Assembly: GCA_963773665.1 (NCBI GenBank) | Contig: CAVZBZ010000007.1 | Coordinates: 1 to 15,808 of the forward strand | Direction: 5' to 3' | Source of the DNA: DATJLY01 sp963773665 | GTDB lineage: Bacteria; Pseudomonadota; Alphaproteobacteria; ATCC43930; CGMCC-115725 | DNA length: 15,808 bases | In this document: in pieces, positions 8,101 through 14,250 of the stretch | Layout: every line of letters begins with the position of its first letter | How positions within the stretch are numbered: position 1 is the stretch's first letter | Notes under the pieces: model-generated | The model's input: only the letters and a program-made list of their open reading frames with translations | Told to the model about the DNA's origin: nothing | Database searches by the model: none | Program-made: the position numbers and the translations under genes

Positions 8101-9503
8101 TCGTACCATGCCGATCTCGGCGCCAGGAACCGCCGGCTCCGCGTCCATTACCTGCTCGAGGCCGGCTGGAAGGCCGACACCGCCATCCAGGGCCTCGGCC
8201 GCTCGAACCGCACCAACCAGGCGCAGCCGCCGCTGTTCCGGCCGGTGGCGACCAACGTCAAGGCGGAGAAGCGCTTCCTCTCCACCATCGCCCGCCGCCT
8301 CGACACGCTCGGCGCGATCACGCGCGGCCAGCGCCAGACCGGCGGGCAGGGCCTGTTCCGCGCCGACGACAATCTCGAATCCGTCTATGGCCGCGCCGCG
8401 CTGCGCCAACTCTACGTGCTGCTCTATAGCGGCAAGGTCGAGGGCTGCTCGCTTGCAAGCCTTCGAGGACGCGACCGGCCTGACGCTCACCGACAACGAC
8501 GGCAGCTTGCGCGAGGAGCTGCCGCCGATCACGACCTTCCTCAATCGCCTGCTCGCGCTCACCATCGACCTGCAGAACACGCTCTTCGCCGTGTTCGAGG
8601 GGCTGCTGACGGCGAAGATCGAAGGCGCCATCGCGTCGGGCACCTACGATCTCGGCGTCGAGACGCTGACCGCCGAGAGCCTCGTCGATCGTCGAGCGCC
8701 GCACCGTCTATACCCATCCGCAGACCGGCGCCGAGACGCAGGTCTTCACGATCGCGCGCCGCGACCGCAACAAGCCGCTCACGCTCGACGAGGCGCTGGA
8801 ACGGGCGAGCGATCCGCGCGCCAAGCTGCTCGTCAATTCGCAATCGGGCCGCGCCGCGGTGCAGGTGCCGGCGCCAAGCCTGATGCTCGACGACGGCGAG
8901 GTCGAACGACGCGTCCGCCTGTTGCGGCCGATGGAACGCTCAGCGATCTCGGTCGCCGCCATGGCGCAGACGCATTGGCGGGAAGCCGGCCGCGACGCCT
9001 TCGCCGCCGCCTGGCAGGAAGAGGTCGCAAGCGTCCCCGAGTTCTCGACCAGCACGTTCCACATCGTCACCGGCCTCTTGCTGCCGATCTGGCGGCGCCT
9101 GCCCGATGAGGGCTGCCGGGTCTATCGGCTCCAGACCGACGACGGCGCGCGCGTCATCGGCCGTCTCGTCTCGCCGGCCTGGGTTGCGCAAGCGGTCGAG
9201 ACGGACACGCCGACTCTGTCGCCGGCCGATGCCTGGACCGCCGTGCTCGACGGCAGGACCATCCTCGAACTCGCCGACGGGCTGCAGCTTCGCCGCGTCA
9301 AGGTCATGGGCGAGTTCCGCGTCGAGCTCATCGGCTTCACCGACGGCATGGTCGATCGCCTCAAGGCGATGGGCCTCATCTCCGAGATCATCTCCTGGCG
9401 GCTGCGCCTCTTCGTGCCCGTGGGCGCGAACGGCCCCGCGATCCTCGGCGCCGTGCTGGAGCGCCATCCGCTCGCACGCATCGCCGAAAGACCGGCGGTT
9501 TGA
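5153..9503 (+). CDS. Methyltransferase-like plus Strawberry-notch/SNF2-type helicase, about 1446 aa, frame interrupted nine times
   Basis: Start ATG 5153 follows CCCGGAGACCTCCCC. The N-terminus has adenine-methylase signatures: EPSAGTG near residue 154 (SAM motif I) and LMNPPFS near 218 (NPPY-type motif). The helicase core has GDGTGAGKGR near 508 (Walker A), VIVFDESHAM near 614 (Walker B, DESH), LYVSATGAT near 656, and the second RecA half FSDAGGTGRSYHAD and QGLGRSNRTNQ near 1010 (motif VI). Family knowledge: bacterial Strawberry-notch homologues of this size are common on alphaproteobacterial plasmids and islands; their substrate is not established. Frame changes lie near 5705, 5865, 5940, 6521, 6916, 7313, 7435, 8455 and 8684; eight are +1 and the one at 6521 is +2 or -1. 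Removing ten bases gives 1447 codons. The segments 7436-8455 and 8690-9503 are intact. The stop is 14 bases before the Toprim gene. Confidence 0.88.
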
Positions 9504-9516
9504 GCGGGAGGCGGCC

Positions 9517-10935
9517 ATGTCCGGTCCCGCCGGCGAACTGGCGCGCCGCCTCGCGCGCGATGCCGAGGCCGTGTGCCGTTACTATCTCTCCAACGGTCGC
9601 CGCCAGGGCCGCTATTGGACGGTCGGCGACGTGCAGAACGCGCCGGGGCGCAGCCTCTATGTCCGCCTCCACGGCCCCGAGTTCGGTCCCGGCGCCGCCG
9701 GCAAATGGACCGATGCCGCGACCGGCGAGCATGGCGATCTCCTCGACCTGATCGCCCTCAATCGCGGCCTGGACCGCCTCGGCGACATCCTCGACGAGGC
9801 GCGCGCCTTCCTGTCGCTGCCGCGTGCCGAGCGGGCTCCGGCCTCGCGTCCAACGCCCGCGCCGGCCGGATCGCCGGAGGCGGCGCGGCGCCTGTTTCGC
9901 GCCGGCCGTCCGGTCATCGGCACGCCGGCCGAGGCCTATCTCCGCGCGCGCGGCATCACGGCGTCGCTCGCTTGGCCCAGCCTGCGCTACCATCCGTCGG
10001 TCTATTACCGCGCGCATGAGGGCGCCCCGCGCGAGGTCTGGCCGGCGCTGCTGGCCGCCGTCACCGACCTTCGCGGCCGCATCACCGGCGTCCATCGCAC
10101 CTGGCTCGATCCCGCCCGTCGCAGCAAGGCGCCGCTCGCCGATCCGCGCCGGGCGCTCGGCCATCTGCTCGGCAACGGCGTGCGCTTCGGCGTCGCCGAC
10201 GACGTGCTGGCCGCCGGCGAAGGCATCGAGACCATGCTCGCGCTGAAGTCGGTGCTGCCGACCTTGCCCATGGTCGCCGGCCTCTCGGCCAACCATCTCG
10301 CCGCCCTCGACCTGGCGCCGACGCTGCATCGCCTCTATGTCGCGCGCGACAACGACGCGGCCGGTCGCATCGCGGCGGAACGGCTGCACGAACGCGGCGC
10401 AGCCTCGGGCATCGAGGTCCGCGACCTCGTGCCGGCCCTTGCCGACTTCAACGTCGATCTGTGGCGGCTCGGCGCCGCGGCGCTGCTCCGGCACGTCGTC
10501 GCGCAGCTCGTCCCGGCCGATCGGCTGCGCTTCGCCCTGCGCGAGCTTGATCGGGATGTCGCGCGGCGCGACGTGACGCTCGCCGTCGCCGGTGTCGGCC
10601 CGGAACGGAGGGGTCGGTCGGGTGCGGCGCCTGTCCTGCCGGGAAAGCGCCGCGCCGGCGGCCTTCCCGAGCGGGCGATCTGCCGGAGGCGCCGGGCTCA
10701 CGCCCTGAGCCGGCCCGCAATGGCGCCGGGCGGCTATTTTCCGCCGCCGGGCTGCGCCCGGCTTTGCAGCGCGAAGCAAAATAGCCGCCCGGCTGCCATC
10801 CTCCGCTGCGCTCCGGCCCTGGCCACCCCGCAGAGCGGGGTGGCGGCGGGTGCCCGCCGTCTCCGCCTCCGGCCAGGGATCGCCCGTGAAGGCCGCGATG
10901 GGCGCGGCCACCCGGCAGAAAGGCACCCGCCATGA
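9517..10935 (+). CDS. Toprim-domain (primase-like) protein
   Basis: ATG 9517 has the ribosome site GGGAGG. The N-terminal region (RYYLSNGRRQGRYWTVGDVQ, then GKWTDAATGEHGDLLDLI) is typical of phage/plasmid primase-like Toprim proteins. The Toprim core shows the catalytic Glu in AAGEGIETM (E235) and the DxD metal site in YVARDNDAAG (D278, D280), followed by ALADFNVDL. The role is inferred: priming or DNA processing during element replication or transfer, working with the adjacent helicase. From about residue 344 (nt 10546) the sequence stops looking like protein: it is Arg/Pro/Ala-rich and runs through strong inverted repeats (10725-10844). Relatives I know are nearer 340-360 aa, so a stop may have been lost to a frame error and the last 130 codons may be non-coding. 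The annotated stop overlaps the next ATG (ATGA). Confidence 0.85.
   Translation: MSGPAGELARRLARDAEAVCRYYLSNGRRQGRYWTVGDVQNAPGRSLYVRLHGPEFGPGAAGKWTDAATGEHGDLLDLIALNRGLDRLGDILDEARAFLSLPRAERAPASRPTPAPAGSPEAARRLFRAGRPVIGTPAEAYLRARGITASLAWPSLRYHPSVYYRAHEGAPREVWPALLAAVTDLRGRITGVHRTWLDPARRSKAPLADPRRALGHLLGNGVRFGVADDVLAAGEGIETMLALKSVLPTLPMVAGLSANHLAALDLAPTLHRLYVARDNDAAGRIAAERLHERGAASGIEVRDLVPALADFNVDLWRLGAAALLRHVVAQLVPADRLRFALRELDRDVARRDVTLAVAGVGPERRGRSGAAPVLPGKRRAGGLPERAICRRRRAHALSRPAMAPGGYFPPPGCARLCSAKQNSRPAAILRCAPALATPQSGVAAGARRLRLRPGIAREGRDGRGHPAERHPP
10725..10793 (+). repeat. Perfect 16-bp inverted repeat enclosing a second hairpin
   Basis: GCCGGGCGGCTATTTT (10725-10740) is exactly complementary to AAAATAGCCGCCCGGC (10778-10793). 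In the 37-base loop a second perfect stem occurs: GCCGGGC (10746-10752) with GCCCGGC (10756-10762). The arms differ from the surrounding coding composition because of the ATTTT/AAAAT ends. Candidates are a cruciform, a structured RNA, a two-way terminator, or a repeat mobile in this lineage. Confidence 0.75.
10822..10844 (+). repeat. Perfect 10-bp hairpin with three-base loop
   Basis: GCCACCCCGC (10822-10831) pairs exactly with GCGGGGTGGC (10835-10844) around AGA. It lies 28 bases after the 16-bp inverted repeat and 87 bases before the next ATG. A longer-range partner pair (CCCTGGCC near 10818, GGCCAGGG near 10870) encloses it. No T-run follows. Confidence 0.65.
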
Positions 10936-11890
10936 CCCTCGACACCCTGTTCCCCGGCTTCGACACCGACACCGGCGGCGAGCATCACGCCGCTTCCTCG
11001 ACCGCGTATCTCCTCGACGAGCTCGCGCTCTACGGCTACCGCCCCGGCCAGGACGAGCCCGATCCGCGGCCGCTGCCGGAGGCCGAGACCGCGCAGGCCC
11101 AGCTCGCCGCCGCGTTCGACGCCTTCGGCGCGATGCTGGCCGACACGCGCCTCGAGGAGGACCTGCCCGACCTGCTCTGGTCGCTCGTCAACCTGTTCCA
11201 CCGCAAGATCGACCGCGTCGAGCGCGAGCTCGACGACCAACGAGCAGGCGCAGCGCCGCAGCCAGGCCGAGCAGAACGGCTCCGAGGTCAAGTCCGTCGA
11301 GCTCGAGCGCCTGATCGACCAGGGCCTCGGCCTCATCGAGCGGCGCAACGCCTTCGAGTTCTTCCGCGACCACGCCGCCGACCTCTTCGAGGCCGCGACC
11401 GGCTCGGCCTGGCGCCCGCGCGCCGGCTCCGTCGTCAACCACCGCGCGCTCACCGCCGCGATGATCGACAGCCGCGAGTTCCTCGCCGCCCGGCGCCGCG
11501 CCGAGACCGAGCTGCTCGTCCCCGCCGGCACCCGCATCGCCTTCACCGGCGGCCTCGACTGCAACGACTACCAGCGCATCTGGGCCGCGCTCGACAAGGT
11601 CCGCGCCAAGCATCCCGACATGGTGCTGCTGCACGGCGGCAGCCCGCGCGGCGCCGAGCGCATCGCCGCCTGCTGGGCCGACAGCCGCAAGGTCGCGCAG
11701 ATCGTCTTCAAGCCCGACTGGGCGAAGCACCGCAACGCCGCGCCCTTCAAGCGCAACGACCAGATGCTCGACGCGCTGCCCGCCGGCCTCATCGCCTTCC
11801 CGGGCTCCGGCATCTCCGCCAACCTCGCCGACAAGGCCCGCAAGCTCGGCATCCCGGTGTGGCGCTTCACGCGAGGACGGCGCCGCTTAG
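10932..11890 (+). CDS. DUF2493-domain (SLOG/YpsA-related) protein, about 318 aa, frame interrupted twice
   Basis: ATG 10932 overlaps the preceding stop. The N-terminal 200 residues are helical (STAYLLDELALYGYRPGQ, LLWSLVNLFHRKIDRVEREL, SVELERLIDQGLGLIERRNAF). The C-terminal domain is a clear DUF2493: RIAFTGGLDCNDYQRIWAAL, VLLHGGSPRGAERIAACWA, FKPDWAKHRNAAPFKRNDQM and LIAFPGSGISANLADKA. Family knowledge: DUF2493 belongs to the SLOG superfamily, whose Rossmann-like folds are proposed to bind nucleotides or nucleic-acid-related ligands; no specific reaction is known for this type. One extra base near 11236 (DDNEQAQRRSQ restored) and another near 11872 move the frame. With both removed, the protein ends WRFTEDGAA at TAG 11888-11890 and has 319 codons; without the second correction it reads on into unrelated sequence. 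The gene is fifth in a fixed order I recognise from related elements. Confidence 0.85.
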
Positions 11891-11901
11891 GCGCCGTTTC
11901 C
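11878..11901 (+). terminator. Terminator-like hairpin overlapping the DUF2493 stop
   Basis: CGGCGCC (11878-11884) pairs with GGCGCCG (11890-11896) around GCTTA, followed by TTTCC. The stop codon TAG at 11888-11890 lies in the loop and stem. The T tract is short, so termination may be weak, but the position is right for the end of the left-block transcript. Confidence 0.55.
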
Positions 11902-12035
11902 TCCGACTTCAACTCGTCGTCTCAACTACCGCTCGGAGGCACTTGGCCCTTCCCTGGTCCCTTCCAACCATGCATCCCAGATTAGATCGCCGGGCAAAAT
12001 TTTAATTTCCGCATCTCTTTTGGAGATTTCGATCG

Positions 12036-12658
12036 ATGGCTAGCCAAATGGTTCGTGTCCGACGTCTCATGGACAAATGAGTGTAAATGCCGAAACGTGC
12101 CCGCATTGTGGGGAGAGAATTAGAGAACAATTCACTCACGCATTCTCGTGCAATCAATGTTACGGCCAAGGATATGTGTACCTTGTGGACGGCAAATATT
12201 GGTTGATTCGTATCAGTATATCGGTAATGGCGAGCTTATCGATCGTGAGGGCTATTATCGGCAAGGGGCAGAATACAGGACAGTGAATTGTCCTGCTTGT
12301 GATGGTGCGGGACGGTTTACTCAGTTCAAGCCATCCGGCAAAAAGTGTAACGCCTCAGTGGAAACGGCTGCTTCCGTCGAAGCACTAACGACAAGCAGTG
12401 GTTCGTATTCTTTACGTGGAAACATGGCGATCTTGGCGCGAAGCGTGCGCCGCGTGTAACGGCTCCGGATGGCTGCCTAGCGCAGCCGCGAATACGTTGC
12501 GCAATGTCTCCCGCTATGTCAGTTTCCAAGTTCAGCTTGACCTGCTCCGCTTTTTGACTATTCAGCGGCCTGCGCTCGGTCGTCAAAATCCTGAGGCCCC
12601 ACAAAACGGCTCGCATGGTGAAGGTCCGTCGCCTCGCAATCGAGCGAATAGAAAATAA
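12036..12658 (+). pseudogene. Cys-rich zinc-binding protein with DnaJ-like CxxCxGxG motifs, frame interrupted about four times
   Basis: A good start is ATG 12036, with GGAG 12 bases upstream; it encodes MASQMVRVRRLMDK before TGA. An ATGA overlap leads into MSVNAETCPHCGERIREQ from ATG 12077. Four Cys pairs follow in three frames: CPHCG, CNQCYGQGYVY (12077 frame), CPACDGAGRF (next frame, after about 12205) and CAACNGSGWLP (near 12450). Three of them match the CxxCxGxG zinc motif of DnaJ. There is no J domain, so this is probably a zinc-ribbon or chaperone-like binding protein of unknown role. All the shifts needed have the sense of a missing base (or two extra), opposite to the left block. With four bases added the length becomes 209 codons. 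The sequence is clearly AT-richer than the left block, suggesting separate ancestry. Confidence 0.5.
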
Positions 12659-12888
12659 ATGCAAGATAGTCCGAACTGGGCGGTGCCGTAGATCCGTAGC
12701 GCGACCGCTTCCTTCGCCATGGCTTTGCCTTTCGCCATGCCAGCCGATGTGAAACACGGAAGGGCTACCGCAGGCCAGTGAAGTCTTCGCCTCGCGAGGC
12801 CAGCATGGAGCAGCGATTCCATCACGTGATGCAACGTACGATCATCAGGATGTTTCGGATAACGGCACCAAAAATGTTGCGCTGCCAT
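12583..12888 (-). CDS. Small hypothetical ORF, up to 101 aa
   Basis: On the minus strand the ATG (12886-12888) shares its A with the TAA of the upstream gene (TAATG), a coupling arrangement. The product MAAQHFWCRYPKHPDDRTLHH ... KGKAMAKEAVALRIYGTAQFG is mixed basic/hydrophobic and matches no family I know. Its last 25 or so codons overlap the 3' end of the convergent zinc-protein gene and look unlike protein, so the real end may be earlier. Evidence is the overlap and an open frame only. Confidence 0.35.
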   Translation of the reverse strand: MAAQHFWCRYPKHPDDRTLHHVMESLLHAGLARRRLHWPAVALPCFTSAGMAKGKAMAKEAVALRIYGTAQFGLSCIYFLFARLRGDGPSPCEPFCGASGF

Positions 12889-13860
12889 TAATATTTCACG
12901 TGCTGATCGAGAATGCGCCGCACCTCGTCAGGAGTGGCATGCCCGCCAAGCGCCACCCAGATCTCGGAATGATCTGATCCGACGAAGCGCCTGAGGCATT
13001 CGCGTAACATCGCGATACCCGGATGCAGCGGCAAAGTCCCGCCGCCGATCCAGAACAAAAGCGTCAACAAAGCCTCGATCACGATCGCGACGGCGAGCGG
13101 TGGAATATCTTCTCGCCGTAGGCCGTCAGATATCTCTGCCTTTCCCGACAGCGCCGTCTTATTCAGCGTCCTTCAATTGCTCGCGCGAGGGCGGCATAAT
13201 TTCGAGTGTACGACTGAATTCCAAAGTCGCGGAGCAAAAGGCCCAGGCCGACCTGCGGATCACGGGCATCTCGTACGTCGGCTTCCGGGATCGGCTTAAG
13301 GCCGGAGATCGCGTCGAGGACGGCCTGAAGGTCCTTTCGAGGGGAAGACCGGGCAGGTGAACGTCTTTTCGCCATCTTTGTGGCGCCTTGCCGGCGGAAT
13401 TTCGATGGGTCCCTTCCCCAACACGTCCGGTCCTGCGCGGCCTTACGAAGCGATTGCAGCAACGGATCGGCCTCAAAGGTCTTCGCTTCATTCACGATAT
13501 GGCGTAGGTCAGGGAGCGTCGCCATGGCGTCGTTGGCCGATACGGCGGTCGACGCCTCGGTGTTCATTGAGGTCCTCAAGCCGCTTGAGATACGCGCCCC
13601 GACCTGCTGATTGAAAGAGGCAAAGGTGTCGCGGTCGGCCATGCGCAGATCCCAGCGAACCCATTGTCCGTGCCCGGCTGCGGAATTCCCGCAGGACGAT
13701 ACCAACGTGGTCTTCGATATCCGCTTGCGTTTTCGAATGATCGGCAAGGGCCGCCGTTTCATCCGCCAACGACCGATAGGAGGCAACGAAGGCCGATACC
13801 GCGTACGATGCCGGTCTGCGCTACGATGTAGCTATCCTCCGTTTCACCGCCTCCGCGCAT
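12888..13860 (-). pseudogene. Unknown protein with C-terminal hydrophobic segment, about 323 aa, frame interrupted three times
   Basis: On the minus strand a plausible start is the ATG at 13858-13860 (MRGGGETEDSYIVAQT). Joined segments read ASYAVSAFVASYRSLADETA, HSKTQADIEDHVGIVLREF, AGHGQWVRWDLRMADRDTFA, then LKPIPEADVRDARDPQVGLG and NYAALARAIEGR. After another frame change comes the hydrophobic PPLAVAIVIEALLTLLFWIG, then HPGIAMLRECLRRFVG, ending ILDQHVKY. Frame changes lie near 13815 and 13685 (one extra base each) and near 13163 (one missing base). With these corrections the length is 324 codons. The early part is helical; the late hydrophobic segment could span a membrane. Family unknown. 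It follows the membrane protein at 13878-14250 closely and could be part of the same long protein, since a frame change at the intervening stop would fuse them. Confidence 0.45.
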
Positions 13861-13877
13861 ATGAACCCAATGCGAAT

Positions 13878-14250
13878 CTAGGAGGTGATCACGGCTGAAA
13901 TCTCGCAGACGTTATCGCAGGACAGATAGCTCCACCGCCGGAGATCGACCCAGCGATGGAGAACCCAAAAAATTCTGCCGGCGTGGAGGGAGCCCGCCAT
14001 TGCAAACGGGATCACAAACCGGAAAATGCCAATCGACCCGTTTCCGTGATCGGTGCCGAGAACGTCGTAAAAACACCATGCCGTACCACGTGGTCACCGC
14101 CGACACGAGCGTCAGCAGGACACGCCACGTCTGGATTGAAGAACCTAGACGAGCTGCCAGCGCAACCGCGAGGGCCGCGATCAACCGAAACATTCCCCTC
14201 GTGCGCTTTGGCGCACGGCATATACGGGATGCAAAATCGCTAGAAGCCAT
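13878..14250 (-). pseudogene. Small membrane protein, about 123 aa, one frame interruption
   Basis: The minus-strand ATG at 14248-14250 overlaps the last codons of the penicillin-binding-protein gene by 11 bases. The product starts MASSDFASRICRAPKRTRGMF, has a hydrophobic stretch LIAALAVALAARLG and a second VLLTLVSAVTTWYGMVF. After one extra T in the TTTTT run near 14073 it continues YDVLGTDHGNGSIGIFRFVI PFAMAGSLHAGRIFWVLHRW and ends at TAG 13878-13880. Removing that base gives exactly 124 codons. Two to three membrane segments are likely, with a positively charged N-terminus. I do not recognise the family. Overlap with the PBP gene suggests co-translation and a role at the envelope. Confidence 0.5.

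Noticed and set aside
7411..8643. A 410-codon minus-strand frame
   Set aside because: It is antisense to the helicase C-terminal motifs (GRSNRTNQ and others) and has no motif of its own.
9388..10926. A 512-codon open frame on the minus strand
   Set aside because: It lies opposite the Toprim gene, which has catalytic motifs and GC-biased third positions. Long antisense frames are common in such DNA, and this one has no recognisable domain.
1213..11890. Programmed +1 frameshifting at many sites as in ciliates
   Set aside because: No shared slippery sequence or stop codon occurs at the sites, several genes in the block are clean, and such dense recoding is unknown in Alphaproteobacteria. Kept only as a remote alternative.
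10932..12005. A 357-codon frame starting at 10932 taken as a single protein
   Set aside because: After about 11236 it becomes Arg/Pro-rich out-of-frame sequence, while the DUF2493 domain continues in the neighbouring frame.
13880..13894. AGGAGGTGATCAC on the + strand, a near-perfect Shine-Dalgarno core whose complement resembles the 16S rRNA 3' end
   Set aside because: No reasonable start and reading frame follow on +, and the minus-strand flanks do not match 16S rRNA. It probably arises from the end of a minus-strand coding frame.
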